64,000 nucleotides of DNA from Myxococcales bacterium. GTDB lineage: Bacteria > Myxococcota_A > Polyangia > Palsa-1104. This document shows, piece after piece, positions 1 to 8,916 of this stretch. The DNA lies in NCBI GenBank assembly GCA_003170275.1, contig PNAM01000009.1:1-64000 (forward strand), read 5' to 3'. Each line of letters begins with the position of its first letter. Position 1 is the stretch's first letter. Under the pieces are notes generated by a model, which worked only from the letters and a program-made list of their open reading frames with translations, made no database searches and was not told the DNA's origin. A program made the position numbers and the translations under genes.

Positions 1-726
1 ACCACCACCACCGCCATCCATGCCGCCGCCGCCGGGCGTGCCGCCGTCAGGTCCGCCGCCGCCGCTCATCCCACCGTCGCTGCAGCCGTTGTTCTTCCAG
101 CCGCCGCCGCCGTAGCCACCGGGGTTCGAGTAGCCGCCGCTCCCTCCGCTGCCACCGCCGCCGCCGCCATACCCACCGCCGCTGCCACCGCCGCCGCCAT
201 ACCCACCACTACCTCCGCCGCCCGATCCGCCGCCACCGCCGGGCGTGCATCCCGAGCCCCAACCGCCGGCCATGTCGGCCGTATCACTCGTCGGAGGCGA
301 CGCCGGCGATCCGCCGGGCGTACCGGTCTGATCGGACGGCGTCGTGCACTGCCCGTCCGGCGTGGGCGCCTGCGAGCCCTGGCACAACATGACGTCGCCC
401 GAGCGCAACGCGAGCGTCGCCTGCGCGGCCGCGCCGCTCGACGCGACGAAGTAGTTCTTGCTCCACATGAGCGTCGCGATGCTGGTGCCGGCCGGCAGGA
501 TCACGCGCGGCCCGACCAGGCGCTGATGATCGGCGGTCACGCGATACACCGCGTACGGTCCGACCGAGCCCTGATAGTCCAGGCCTTCGGCCTTCCATTG
601 CGCGCGATCGGCATCGACCGTGAGGTCGTAGTCGAGCTGCGTGGTCGCCGGCGTGGACGACCCGCCGAGACACCCCATGACCCCACCTGCCCCGAGAAAC
701 GCCAGCGCCAACACCGAAGCTCGCAT
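1..726 (-). CDS. Gly-rich lipoprotein, C-terminus cut by window edge
   Basis: The 242 codons read from the ATG at 726 run off the left edge without a stop. Residues 1-19 form a lipoprotein signal ending in a Met-Gly-Cys lipobox, so export and lipid anchoring are likely. About 120 residues of ordinary sequence follow, then from about residue 160 a low-complexity region of GGGGSGGYGG-type repeats with scattered Asp, Trp and Asn. No enzymatic motif is visible. The Gly-rich part may be a flexible surface tether. The gene is divergent from the Rieske oxygenase gene, with 184 bp between the starts. The family is not recognised. The signal peptide and frame are clear; the function is unknown. Confidence 0.75.
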   Translation of the reverse strand, partial: MRASVLALAFLGAGGVMGCLGGSSTPATTQLDYDLTVDADRAQWKAEGLDYQGSVGPYAVYRVTADHQRLVGPRVILPAGTSIATLMWSKNYFVASSGAAAQATLALRSGDVMLCQGSQAPTPDGQCTTPSDQTGTPGGSPASPPTSDTADMAGGWGSGCTPGGGGGSGGGGSGGYGGGGGSGGGYGGGGGGSGGSGGYSNPGGYGGGGWKNNGCSDGGMSGGGGPDGGTPGGGGMDGGGGG

Positions 727-910
727 TGTGATCTCCGTTCGCCAGAGCGCAATGCACCCGCCGTGCCCCGCACCCGAACGGCGGAATCGTGAAGAGATCG
801 GGGCCTGGCAGGTCCATTACCTGTGTCGCGGCCGCCGCACCGGGGGGACAGTCCCGGAGCCAACTGCAGGCTGCACTCGCGGGACGGCAGGCGTAGGATG
901 CGAGCGAGAA

Positions 911-1966
911 ATGCGCCCCGTCATCGATCCCGACATCACGCGCGCCGCCACCCTGCCCGGCGCGTTCTACTGCGACCCCGGCGTGCTCGCCCGCCAGCGC
1001 GAGCGGGTGTTCGCGCGCGCGTGGCACCTGGGCGCGGACGTTCGCCAACTGGAGGCGCCGGGCGCATGCGTGCCGGCGGTGCTCGGCGAAGAGCCGGTCG
1101 TGTTCACGCGCGACGCGAGCGGCGCGCTCCATTGCGTGTCGAACGTGTGCACGCACCGCGCGAACCTGGTGGTCAACGCGCCGTGCAACGTGCCGTCGCT
1201 GCGCTGCCGCTATCACGGCCGGCGCTTCGGTCTCGACGGGCGCTTCCACTCGATGCCCGAGTTCGAAGCCGCACGCGACTTTCCCTCGGACGCCGATCAC
1301 CTGCCGCCAGTGGCGTTCGGGCAGCTCGGGCCGCTGCTGTTCGCGTCGGCGGCGCCGGCGTTCGCGCTCGACGAGCTGCTCGCGCCCGTGCGCGCGCGTG
1401 TGGGCTGGCTCGACCTCGCGGCGATGCAGCGCGATCCGGCCGGCGACCGCGACTACCAGGTGGCGGCCAACTGGGCGCTCTACTGCGACAACTACCTCGA
1501 GGGGTTCCACATCCCGTTCGTGCACCCGGCGCTCTCCGGCGCGCTCGACTACGGCGCGTACCAGACCGAGCTGCATCCGTTCGGCACGCTGCAGCTCGGC
1601 GTCGCGGCCGATGGCGAAGACGCGTTCGAACGCCTCGACGCCGGCCGCCGCATCGCCGCCTACTACTTCTGGCTGTTCCCGTCGACGATGCTCAACTTCT
1701 ACCCCTGGGGCCTCTCGGTGAACGTGGTCGAGCCGCTGGCGGTCGATCGCACTCGCGTGCGCTACCAGACCTGGGTCCTCGATGCCGCGCGTCGCACCAC
1801 CGGCGCCGGCGCCGCGCTCGATCGCGTCGAAGTCGAAGACGAAGAGGTCGTCGAGCGCGTCCAACAAGGCGTCCGCTCGCGCCTCTACCGCACCGGCCGC
1901 TACTCCCCCACCCGCGAAACCGGCGTCCACCACTTCCACCGCCTCCTAACCCACTTCCTCGAATAG
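911..1966 (+). CDS. Rieske non-heme iron oxygenase, large (alpha) subunit-like
   Basis: A 351-residue cytoplasmic protein. The Rieske [2Fe-2S] ligands are C80-x-H82 and C99-x2-H102. The mononuclear iron site is seen as E197-x2-H200-x4-H205 within LEGFHIPFVH, and an acidic stretch near residue 305 can supply the third ligand. This is the architecture of ring-hydroxylating dioxygenase and choline/carnitine-type monooxygenase large subunits, but the substrate cannot be inferred. The open frame extends upstream to 641, but that part is out of character; the ATG at 911 gives the normal N-terminus of the family. No reductase or ferredoxin gene lies alongside, so electron partners must be encoded elsewhere. 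Confidence 0.9.
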   Translation: MRPVIDPDITRAATLPGAFYCDPGVLARQRERVFARAWHLGADVRQLEAPGACVPAVLGEEPVVFTRDASGALHCVSNVCTHRANLVVNAPCNVPSLRCRYHGRRFGLDGRFHSMPEFEAARDFPSDADHLPPVAFGQLGPLLFASAAPAFALDELLAPVRARVGWLDLAAMQRDPAGDRDYQVAANWALYCDNYLEGFHIPFVHPALSGALDYGAYQTELHPFGTLQLGVAADGEDAFERLDAGRRIAAYYFWLFPSTMLNFYPWGLSVNVVEPLAVDRTRVRYQTWVLDAARRTTGAGAALDRVEVEDEEVVERVQQGVRSRLYRTGRYSPTRETGVHHFHRLLTHFLE

Positions 1967-1976
1967 GGACGGGTGT

Positions 1977-2363
1977 CTATCGGGGGAGGGTGATGGAGGG
2001 GATGCGGCCGAGGGCGTGGGCGCCGTCGCCGTTGGGGATGAAGGCGGAGACGGCGGAGCCGCCGTCGGCGGGGCCGGACGCGGTGAAGCGGAGGACCAGG
2101 AGATCGCCGGGGCGCGCGGTCGCGGCGAGGCCGGTGGCATTGGCGTCGTACATCGTGGCGTCGAAGTGGTTGGCGCCGACCAGCGGATCGAAGTGATGCT
2201 GGAAGCTGGCCAGCGTGCTGTCGCTGCCAGCGTGGCGCCAGATCACGTCGTATTGCACGTCGACGGTCGCTTGGACGATGCCGTCGCCGACGAGGTGCCA
2301 GGTGCCGGCGGAGATCGGCCCGGCCAGGGTGAACGCTGCCTCGAGGGAGTCACCGACCCCCAC
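1977..2363 (-). CDS. Hypothetical beta-rich protein, possibly exported
   Basis: 128 codons from a GTG at 2363. The sequence alternates hydrophobic and polar residues (GTWHLVGDG, GDLLVLRFTA) as in an extracellular beta-sandwich. It has no signal peptide of its own. It starts 9 nt after the stop of the small lipoprotein gene upstream and is the last gene of a leftward run. Two readings are possible: a separate short gene with a GTG start, or the C-terminal part of that lipoprotein separated by a frameshift or stop. Nothing in the sequence decides between them. Confidence 0.5.
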   Translation of the reverse strand: MGVGDSLEAAFTLAGPISAGTWHLVGDGIVQATVDVQYDVIWRHAGSDSTLASFQHHFDPLVGANHFDATMYDANATGLAATARPGDLLVLRFTASGPADGGSAVSAFIPNGDGAHALGRIPSITLPR

Positions 2364-2372
2364 ACCGGGGCC

Positions 2373-2534
2373 TCAAAATTCTGGCGGCTCGACCGGCACC
2401 AGCCGCACGAACAGCTCCGAGCCGTTGGGCGCGAGCCACAGCTGCGGCGGATTGAGCCCGCCGTCGGACGGGCCGGGATTGTTGGGGCAGCCGGCGAGCG
2501 CGACGACGATCGGGAGCAGCCACGCGCGCGTCAT
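2373..2534 (-). CDS. Small lipoprotein (53 aa)
   Basis: A 53-residue product with an N-terminal hydrophobic stretch and lipobox ALAGC (Cys16), followed by a Pro/Gly/Asp linker and a conserved-looking end (LWLAPNGSE, RLVPVEPPEF). Its ATG overlaps the stop of the upstream methyltransferase gene (ATGA), implying translational coupling. Short lipoproteins with a similar LWLA-type tail are, as far as I recall, common in Myxococcota. No function is known to me. It is expected to sit in the inner leaflet of the outer membrane or in the inner membrane. Confidence 0.6.
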   Translation of the reverse strand: MTRAWLLPIVVALAGCPNNPGPSDGGLNPPQLWLAPNGSELFVRLVPVEPPEF

Positions 2535-3100
2535 GGCGCACCGCCTTGCGGTTCGAGGAGCACCACGAAGTGCGCGGGCAGCTCGTCGCGCTCGGCAGCG
2601 ACGGTCAGCCCGGCGGCGCGCGCGGCGTCGAGGAGCGGCGCGCGATAGAGTCGCCGGTTCGACACCGCGATGCGCCCGTGCGGCTTGAGCGCGAGCGTCG
2701 CGCGACGCAGGTACGCGGCGCGATCGACGAGCAGGTGATCGACCTGCGCGAGCAGCAGCAGATCGTACGCGCCACGCTCGAGCCCGGGATCCTCGACCTG
2801 CACGCGTCGCGTCTCGATCGACGCCTCGCCCGCCGCGCTGCCGCCGATGTGCGCGAGCGCCGCCGCGTCGAGATCGGTGGCCACCACGCGGCCGCGCGGC
2901 CCGACCGCCGCCGCCAATCGGTGGGTCAGATAGCCCTGCCCCGCTCCCACGTCGGCCACGATCTGCCCGGGGCGCAGCGCGAGCGCCGCCACCAACAGAT
3001 CGGGGCGACGATAGCGATCGTAGGCGTCGGCTTCCTTGGTGCGCGCGCGTGCGTCTCCGCATCCGCTCACCAGCGCGACCAAGACCACCGCCCGCCACAT
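2531..3100 (-). CDS. Lipoprotein-type SAM-dependent methyltransferase
   Basis: 189 residues. Motif I of class I methyltransferases, VADVGAGQGY, is clear near residue 49, followed by an acidic residue in VVATDLD for ribose binding. Unusually for a methyltransferase, the N-terminus (LVALVSGCGD) reads as a lipoprotein signal with a lipobox Cys. If processed, the enzyme would sit outside the cytoplasm, where SAM is not expected; the start could instead be internal. It overlaps the small lipoprotein gene downstream by 4 nt. Substrate unknown. Confidence 0.8.
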   Translation of the reverse strand: MWRAVVLVALVSGCGDARARTKEADAYDRYRRPDLLVAALALRPGQIVADVGAGQGYLTHRLAAAVGPRGRVVATDLDAAALAHIGGSAAGEASIETRRVQVEDPGLERGAYDLLLLAQVDHLLVDRAAYLRRATLALKPHGRIAVSNRRLYRAPLLDAARAAGLTVAAERDELPAHFVVLLEPQGGAP

Positions 3101-3149
3101 GCTGCAAGCCTAGCGCACGACCGTCCCGCCTGCACGGACCTGGATCACG

Positions 3150-4049
3150 CTACTGGTCGTCGAGCTGCACCGCGTCGAAGCGCGCGACGATCGCCGTGAT
3201 GTTGTCGCGCCCGCCCGCCTGGTTCGCCAGATCCACCAGCTGCCTGCACGCCGCCGCCGGATCCGGCTCGTCCTTGAGCACCTCGCCGAGTTGCACGTCG
3301 GGCACCATCTCGGTGAGCCCGTCGGAGCACAACAGCACGACGTCGCCCGGCTCGAGCGTGGCCTTGTGCACCTCGACCTGGATGCCCTTCTCCGAGCCGC
3401 CCACCGCGTTGGTGATGATGTTGCGCAGGTGGTGCTTTCGCGCGTCGGCTGCCGGCAAGACGCCGTTCCGCACCATCTGATTGACCAGCGTGTGATCGTT
3501 GGTGAGCTGAAAGAGCTGCTGATCGCGCCGCAGGTAGCAACGGCTGTCACCGGCGTGCACCACGAACAGGCACGAGCTGACGGTGTACGCGAGCGTGAGC
3601 GTGGTGCCCATGCCGGCCAGCTCGGGGCGGCGCGCAGCCTCTTCGAACACACGCGCGTCGGCCGCCTTGAGCGCATCGTGGAACTCCTGCACCACGTTCT
3701 CGCCCTGCAGCCGCAGCACGAACGTGAACGTGTTGAGGATGAAGTCTTCGATGGTCTGCACCGCCAGCGCCGAGGCCTGCTCGCCCGCCTGGTGCCCGCC
3801 CATGCCGTCGGCGACCACCAGCAGGTGCGCGCGCTGATCGCCGAACACGGTGCGCGGCTGCGGCAAGCTCGACTGCTGGATGCGCAGCGCGCGGCCGATC
3901 TCGGCGATCAGGAACTGGTCCTCGTTGGTGCTGCGCTTCTGTCCAATGTCGGTCAGGCCGGCGGCGCGCACCAACAGCGGGCGGTCGATGGCGGTCGCCA
4001 CCGGCGCGTGCGGCAACATCACCTCGGGATCGGTCGGTCGCTCTTCCAT
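3150..4049 (-). CDS. PP2C-family protein serine/threonine phosphatase
   Basis: 299 residues, a soluble single-domain PPM phosphatase. All metal-binding motifs are present: N-E-D in STNEDQF near residue 42, VVADGMGGH near 80, HAGDSRCYL near 165, LLCSDGLTE near 240 and GGRDNITAIV near 280. It should remove phosphate from Ser/Thr in proteins and so oppose Hanks-type kinases such as the two encoded near 31-34 kb. It lies in a leftward run between the GNAT gene (21 nt gap) and the methyltransferase gene (49 nt gap). No sensor domain is attached. Confidence 0.95.
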   Translation of the reverse strand: MEERPTDPEVMLPHAPVATAIDRPLLVRAAGLTDIGQKRSTNEDQFLIAEIGRALRIQQSSLPQPRTVFGDQRAHLLVVADGMGGHQAGEQASALAVQTIEDFILNTFTFVLRLQGENVVQEFHDALKAADARVFEEAARRPELAGMGTTLTLAYTVSSCLFVVHAGDSRCYLRRDQQLFQLTNDHTLVNQMVRNGVLPAADARKHHLRNIITNAVGGSEKGIQVEVHKATLEPGDVVLLCSDGLTEMVPDVQLGEVLKDEPDPAAACRQLVDLANQAGGRDNITAIVARFDAVQLDDQ

Positions 4050-4070
4050 GTAGTGGGACGTACGCCGAAA

Positions 4071-4616
4071 TCAGGACGAGGCAAGCAGCTCGAACAGCAG
4101 CATTTCGCCGAGCACGTCATGCTCGCGCGTGCCGATCTTGCGCATCCCCAGCTTCTCGATCACGCGCAGCGAAGCCTGGTGCCAGGGAAACGTGGTCGCG
4201 CGCACGGCCCGGCAGTCGGGCTCGGCCAGCGCCCACTCGACGCACGCGCGGGTGGCCTCGGTGGCCAGACCGGCGCGCTGCGAGCCCTCCTCGACGCCGT
4301 AGCCCACCTCGACCACGCCCTCGGCATCGGGGCGGCCGTTGAAGACCACACTGCCGATCACCCGGCGCGTCGAGCCCGGGCCCGCCGCGCGCACGATCAT
4401 CAGCCGATCGCCCCACAGCCGCGTGACCGGATCGGCGCGGATCGCCTCGAGCGACGCGGTGAACGCACGTTCGACCAGATCGGTCCCGGGCCACGCGTCG
4501 GGCAGGCGCGCCTCGGCGACCGCTTCGGCGTGCTCGCGGTTGCCGAGCATCATCGCTTCGACCATCGCCAGCGTGATCGGCACCAGCTCGAGGCGCGGCG
4601 TGTAGAGGACGGACAT
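4071..4616 (-). CDS. GNAT-family N-acetyltransferase (RimJ/RimL-like)
   Basis: 181 residues from the ATG at 4616. The acetyl-CoA loop is Q-R-A-G-L-A-T (motif A, R/Q-x-x-G-x-A/G), followed by the typical late motif in which a conserved Asn/Gln-Ala-Ser is followed by VIEKLGM. These are features of RimJ/RimL-type N-acetyltransferases that modify protein N-termini or small amines. The start lies 5 nt after the stop of the TPR gene, indicating one operon. The substrate cannot be told. Confidence 0.88.
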   Translation of the reverse strand: MSVLYTPRLELVPITLAMVEAMMLGNREHAEAVAEARLPDAWPGTDLVERAFTASLEAIRADPVTRLWGDRLMIVRAAGPGSTRRVIGSVVFNGRPDAEGVVEVGYGVEEGSQRAGLATEATRACVEWALAEPDCRAVRATTFPWHQASLRVIEKLGMRKIGTREHDVLGEMLLFELLASS

Positions 4617-4621
4617 CCGAG

Positions 4622-5686
4622 TTACTTGGCGAGCTCCGCCGCCTGCTTGCGGGTGGCGGCGTGATCGGCGCCCGGGCGGTTCTCGACCTCGAGGTATTTC
4701 TTGAACGCCTTGGACGCCTCGGCGGCGTTGCCCGAATCCTTGTACAGCATGCCGAGCTGCCACTGCCCGTCGGGGTTCGAGGGCTGCAGCGCGGCGAAGC
4801 GCTTCATCGCCTCGAGCGCCTCCGGCTTCTTGCCCGACTCCGAGAGCGCCAGCGCCAGGTAGTAGTATCCCGACGCGTAGCCCGGGTTGTCCGCGATCGC
4901 GTTGCGGAACAGCGGCACCAGCTCCTTGTGCTTCTTGGCGTGCGCGCCCGCTTCGCCGAGGCCGTCGTAGGCGCGCGTCGACGACGAATCGATCGCGCGC
5001 GCCTTGCCGTACAGCCCGTAGGCGACCTCCCAGTTGCCCTTCTTCGCCTCGGCATCGGCCTGGTCGGCGAGCTGCGCCGCCCGCGCCGTGGTGGTGCGCT
5101 CTCCCGGTGAGCCCGGCTCTTCCTTGGACGGGGCCGGGCTGGCCTTGGCGCCCTTGCCGCCGAGCGCCTTGATCTCGGCGCGCGCTTTTTCCACCCAGCG
5201 CTGCTCCGACGGGCGCTTCTCGAGCGCGATGTACTTGTTGAAATTCCCGACCGCGTCGTCCTTCTTGTCCAGCCCGAGCTGCGCGCGGCCGAGCCCGTAG
5301 AACGCCTCGGCGTCGTCGGGCTTGAGCTTGAGGTAGTGCTCGTACGCGTCGGCGCTCTCGGCGAACTTGGACAGCTTGCGATAGGCGTAGCCAAGCGAGT
5401 ACCAGCCGTTGGCGTAGTCGGCCGCGTGCTTGTCGACGATCGGCTTGAGCTTCTTGACCACCTCGTCGAACCGACCGCCGGCGAACAGCGACGCGGCCAG
5501 CGCGTCATAGGCGGCCATCCACTCCGGATCTTCCTTGATCGCGCTCTGGTAGGAGGCGATCGCTTCTTCGGACTTGCCGCGCTGGACGAGGCCGTCGCCC
5601 TCCGCCTTGAACTTGCGCGCGTTCTCCGGCGTCGCCCACGCGCTACCGGCGAGCAGCACTCCCAACAAGACGTGGATGGTCCTCAT
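4622..5686 (-). CDS. Exported TPR-repeat protein
   Basis: 354 residues with a cleavable signal peptide (cleavage expected after SAWA, about residue 18). Five or more tetratricopeptide units can be read in two blocks, about residues 20-160 and 205-345, with the usual W/L/G/Y/A/F/A/P pattern. They are separated by a Lys/Ala/Pro-rich linker. It is probably a periplasmic scaffold. Its ATG overlaps the last base of the stop of the preceding lipoprotein gene (TGATG), so translation of the two is coupled. Specific partners are unknown. Confidence 0.88.
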   Translation of the reverse strand: MRTIHVLLGVLLAGSAWATPENARKFKAEGDGLVQRGKSEEAIASYQSAIKEDPEWMAAYDALAASLFAGGRFDEVVKKLKPIVDKHAADYANGWYSLGYAYRKLSKFAESADAYEHYLKLKPDDAEAFYGLGRAQLGLDKKDDAVGNFNKYIALEKRPSEQRWVEKARAEIKALGGKGAKASPAPSKEEPGSPGERTTTARAAQLADQADAEAKKGNWEVAYGLYGKARAIDSSSTRAYDGLGEAGAHAKKHKELVPLFRNAIADNPGYASGYYYLALALSESGKKPEALEAMKRFAALQPSNPDGQWQLGMLYKDSGNAAEASKAFKKYLEVENRPGADHAATRKQAAELAK

Positions 5687-7374
5687 CAGATCCCCCTCGA
5701 CCGTCGAGCGTACCAGATCGCAAACAGGCCCGCGAGCAACAGCAGAAGCGTGCCGGCGCCGCCGGTCAGGGCCCCGCCGTACGCGCAGCTGATGCCCGAG
5801 TTGGAGCCGCCGAGCACGATGGTGTCGACGCCGCCCGAGGAGCGCTCGGCGTACAACGAGCGTTGGTGCGTGCCGTCGGCGTTGGCGATCACCAGGCCGG
5901 CGCCGCGCACGCCACTTCCGCTCACGCCCGCGCCCGCCTGGGTCCAGAACAGCTGCCGCCCGTTGGCCAGCCAGTGCGGACCCAGGTCGTCGACCAGCGG
6001 ATCGCCGGCGAAGAACACCGGCGCCGAGCTGCCGTCAGACGGAAGCGTGAACAGATCGTGCTGTGGCGTCGGCCCGCCGTCGGGGATTCCCTGGCCGTGC
6101 GTGGTCGAGATCACGATCGTCGACTGATCGGGCGAGAGCGCGAAGTCGCCTGCGTCGCCGCCCGCCGGTTCGCCCGCGAGCACCGTGACCTGGCTGCAGT
6201 TGCCGTTGGCCATGCGATAGAGGTTGAGCGCGCCGCCGTTGGCCTTCTTCTTGCTGCCGCCGGCGACGATCAGCGCGGTGGTCCCGCCCTTGGTCAGGAT
6301 CGCGAACTGGTTCACCACGGTGAGCACGCCGGTGCAGTCGATGAGCGCCGCGCGATCGCCGGGCGCCGTCGACGAGTCGCCCGCCATGCTCAGATCCGAC
6401 GACTGGTAGATGATCGGCTTGGGCGCCATCGCGGTGCCGGTCTCCTCGACCCACGCCACGTGCGTATCGTCCACCCAGACCGGCGGCGCGGAGGAGAGAT
6501 CGGCGCTGGTGCTGCGGATCACGCGCAGGTTCGAGCCGCCCACGTTCACGGTCACCAGCCGCGAGAAGCCGGGCGACTGCGGATTGTCCACCCACATCAC
6601 GCGGCTGCCGTCGGGCGAGAAGCGCGGCCACAGGTGCGCGTGCGTCGAGTAGAACGCGTCGCTCGACTGATCGATGCGCGGCGGCGCCTGCGTGGCGCAG
6701 TTGCTGGTCTCGTCGGCGACCAGCAGCTGGTTGTCGTTCACACCGCCGCCGAGCGGCACGATCTCGGGGAACGCGAACAGCGCCTTCTGCGCCGATCCGG
6801 GCGGCGGCTGCCAGGTGCTGACCGAGAACATCGAGTTGAACGCCCAGCCGAGCTCCGACGCGCCGCCGTCGGGCGAGACCGGGCAGCTCAGCAGGCGCTG
6901 GCCGCTTCCGTCGGAGCGCAGCACGCCGACCGACGCGCTCATCCCGCTGGCGGTGAAGGTGCCCTGATGGAAGAACAGCGGCAGCGTGGGGACGGTGACC
7001 TTGGCCTGCGTGCTCGCCGCGCCGCCGGCGCCGTCGGTGGTGCTCACCTCGAGCGCGATCTGATAATCGCCGCCGAGATCGGGCGCGAAGGTGATCTTGA
7101 CCGCGCTGGTCGACGAGAGCGCCGCGTCGGTGATCGCGCTGCCGGCGGGCGCCGAGACCAGGTGCCATTTGTAGCTAAGCGCGCGGCCGAGCGAATCGGC
7201 GGACTGGCTGCCGTCGAGCACGGTGTCGAAGCCCACCAGATCGGGGGCCGCGTTGATCAGCGCGGTCGGTCCGACCGACGACAGATCTGGCGGCACCGCC
7301 AGATCGTTGCCCGCGCCGCCGTCCGATCCGCAGCCTTGAACCGCCAGCAGCCCGAGGCAGAACGCAATTCGCAT
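5686..7374 (-). CDS. Lipoprotein with PKD-like domain, TolB/WD40-like propeller and C-terminal membrane anchor
   Basis: 562 residues. The N-terminus ends in a V-Q-G-C lipobox, then a Gly/Asp linker and a PKD-like Ig domain (about 35-128; [15 protein letters not shown] and a [12 protein letters not shown] segment). The central part has repeated SPDGSRVMW and [10 protein letters not shown] units like TolB/WD40 propeller blades. The last 30 residues are a Cys, a hydrophobic helix and an Arg-rich tail (YARRSRGI), resembling the MYXO-CTERM type of sorting tail. A lipid anchor plus a C-terminal helix is an unusual combination. It is the first gene of the leftward operon; its start is 16 nt from the divergent cyclase start. 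Confidence 0.8.
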   Translation of the reverse strand: MRIAFCLGLLAVQGCGSDGGAGNDLAVPPDLSSVGPTALINAAPDLVGFDTVLDGSQSADSLGRALSYKWHLVSAPAGSAITDAALSSTSAVKITFAPDLGGDYQIALEVSTTDGAGGAASTQAKVTVPTLPLFFHQGTFTASGMSASVGVLRSDGSGQRLLSCPVSPDGGASELGWAFNSMFSVSTWQPPPGSAQKALFAFPEIVPLGGGVNDNQLLVADETSNCATQAPPRIDQSSDAFYSTHAHLWPRFSPDGSRVMWVDNPQSPGFSRLVTVNVGGSNLRVIRSTSADLSSAPPVWVDDTHVAWVEETGTAMAPKPIIYQSSDLSMAGDSSTAPGDRAALIDCTGVLTVVNQFAILTKGGTTALIVAGGSKKKANGGALNLYRMANGNCSQVTVLAGEPAGGDAGDFALSPDQSTIVISTTHGQGIPDGGPTPQHDLFTLPSDGSSAPVFFAGDPLVDDLGPHWLANGRQLFWTQAGAGVSGSGVRGAGLVIANADGTHQRSLYAERSSGGVDTIVLGGSNSGISCAYGGALTGGAGTLLLLLAGLFAIWYARRSRGI

Positions 7375-7390
7375 GGCCGATCATAGTACG

Positions 7391-8638
7391 ATGTGGCCGA
7401 TGGGGGAAGTCGACGACGCACTCCAACGCACGCTCGCCGCCGAGTGCGTCCGCAACGGCCACCAACTGCGCCTGCTCCGGCTCACCGCCGTCTCGTTATG
7501 GCTGGCCATCGATCTGGTCGGCGGCGGGCTGTTCCACCGTCCCGATTTTCACGCGCAGATCCCGTGGCTGGCGGCGTGGTTCGCGCTCGCGCTGTCGCTG
7601 TTCCTCGCGCAAAGGCGGGAGATCGACGACAGCTGGCTGAGCCGCTGGAGCGTGGTGCTGGTCGACCTGCCGATGGCGTTTCTCACCCAGGCCTCCGCGC
7701 TCGCCTGGTCGCCGCGCCCCGACGTGGTGCCGGTGCTCACCATCACGGTGTTCATGGCGCTGATCATCCCGGCGCCCACCCGCGTGCGATCCACCATTAC
7801 CTATGTGAGCGGCGCCGTGGCGCTCGCGCTGGCGGGCTGCTTCATGCTGCTCCATCCGACCGATCCGGTGTGGTTCCTGCCGGGCGCGGGGCTGCTGGTG
7901 TTCGCCGTGCTGCTCGCCGGCAACGTCTCGCATCGCGTCCTCAAGGTCGCGCAGGACTACGCGCGCGCGGCGCGGCTCGAGCGCTACTTCTCGCCTGCGG
8001 TCGCGGCGCGCATCCAGCGAGCCGGCGCGCGGCGCGCCGAGTTTCGCGAGGTGACGGTGCTGTTCTCCGACATCCGCGGCTTCACCTCGCTGTCCGAAGC
8101 GCTCGACCCGGTGCAGGTGGTGGCGCTGCTCGACGAGTACCTGTCGGCGATGGTGGAGGTGGTGTTTCGCCACGGCGGCACGCTCGACAAGTTCATGGGC
8201 GACGGCATCCTCGCCTACTTCGGCGCGCCGCTCGAGCAGCCGCGCCACGCCGCCGAGGCGATCGCCTGCGCGCTCGACATGCTCGACGCGCTCTCGGCGC
8301 TCAACACGCGCCGTCGCGCGCGCGACCAGCCCGAGCTGCGCATCGGCGTCGGCGTGCACACCGGCCGCGCGGTGGTCGGCGACGTCGGCCCCGCGCAGCG
8401 CCAGGAGTACACGGTGATCGGCGACACGGTGAACCTGGCCTCGCGCATCGAGGGGCTCACCAAGGAGATCGACGCCGCGCTGCTGGTCTCCGACGCGACG
8501 CGCGCCGCCGCCGCGGACGACTTCGCCTTCCGACCCGCCGGCTCGTCGCCGGTGCGCGGCCGCACCGCGCCGGTCGAGCTGTTCGTGCCGACAGCCAAGA
8601 AAAAGGAGGACTGCAATGCCGGGAATCAACTCGGGTGA
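7391..8638 (+). CDS. Membrane class III adenylate cyclase
   Basis: About 415 residues. Five to six hydrophobic helices occupy the first 190 residues, then a class III cyclase homology domain. Metal Asp residues are in FSDIRGFT and GDGILAYFG, the purine Lys in DKFMGD, and the transition-state Asn and Arg in VNLASR. The position usually Asp before GxxVN is Thr (YTVIGDTVN), the class IIIb signature. The enzyme should make cAMP from ATP at the inner membrane. Starts at 7391 or 7400 are both possible. The last 23 nt overlap the start and perfect Shine-Dalgarno of an ammonium-transporter remnant, suggesting a former two-gene operon. Confidence 0.92.
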   Translation: MWPMGEVDDALQRTLAAECVRNGHQLRLLRLTAVSLWLAIDLVGGGLFHRPDFHAQIPWLAAWFALALSLFLAQRREIDDSWLSRWSVVLVDLPMAFLTQASALAWSPRPDVVPVLTITVFMALIIPAPTRVRSTITYVSGAVALALAGCFMLLHPTDPVWFLPGAGLLVFAVLLAGNVSHRVLKVAQDYARAARLERYFSPAVAARIQRAGARRAEFREVTVLFSDIRGFTSLSEALDPVQVVALLDEYLSAMVEVVFRHGGTLDKFMGDGILAYFGAPLEQPRHAAEAIACALDMLDALSALNTRRRARDQPELRIGVGVHTGRAVVGDVGPAQRQEYTVIGDTVNLASRIEGLTKEIDAALLVSDATRAAAADDFAFRPAGSSPVRGRTAPVELFVPTAKKKEDCNAGNQLG

Positions 8639-8815
8639 CACCGCGTGGCTCCTCGTCTCGACCGCCCTGGTGATGCTCATGACGCCGGGGCTGGCGCTGT
8701 TCTACGGCGGCATGGTGCAGGGCAAGAACGTTCTCTCCACCTGCACGGAGAGAGCGGCTACGAGCTGAGCCACGTGACCGGCCTCTCGCACGGATCCGGC
8801 GAGGACGCCGCCTAA
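8616..8815 (+). pseudogene. amt: Ammonium transporter (Amt/AmtB) remnant with internal deletion
   Basis: From the ATG at 8616, with GGAGGA 5 nt upstream, the first 42 codons are a textbook Amt N-terminus: [19 protein letters not shown], then [15 protein letters not shown]. At about 8740 the reading switches, out of frame, to an Amt-like C-terminal tail (HGESGYEL at 8744 onward, stop at 8813-8815). The roughly 1.1 kb that normally encodes the other ten helices is missing. In the start frame a 50-residue peptide with one helix ends at 8768. It is either a real deletion that killed the gene or an assembly collapse. A transporter cannot be made from this. Confidence 0.8.
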
Positions 8816-8839
8816 CCTGCTATCCTGAAGGCAACTGCG

Positions 8840-8889
8840 GGACGCATGGGCCCGCGACGTTTCCCGTTCTCCTGTCGGACGCATGGGCC
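8840..8889 (+). repeat. 13 bp direct repeat upstream of the second cyclase gene
   Basis: GGACGCATGGGCC occurs at 8840-8852 and again at 8877-8889 (37 bp period), just before the Shine-Dalgarno (GGAGG) of the gene starting at 8917. It may be a regulator site in the leader or the scar of a small duplication. No regulator is suggested by the sequence. Confidence 0.5.
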
Positions 8890-8916
8890 GACGCCAGACC
8901 CACGACGGAGGAAACC

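Noticed and set aside
121-250. Repeated units looking like a short tandem array or CRISPR
   Set aside because: They are codon-level Gly-Gly-Ser-Tyr repeats in frame within a lipoprotein gene; no spacers of constant length.
284-1939. 551-codon minus-strand frame opposite the Rieske gene
   Set aside because: Arg/Glu/Ala-rich shadow; the plus strand has the Rieske and iron ligands.
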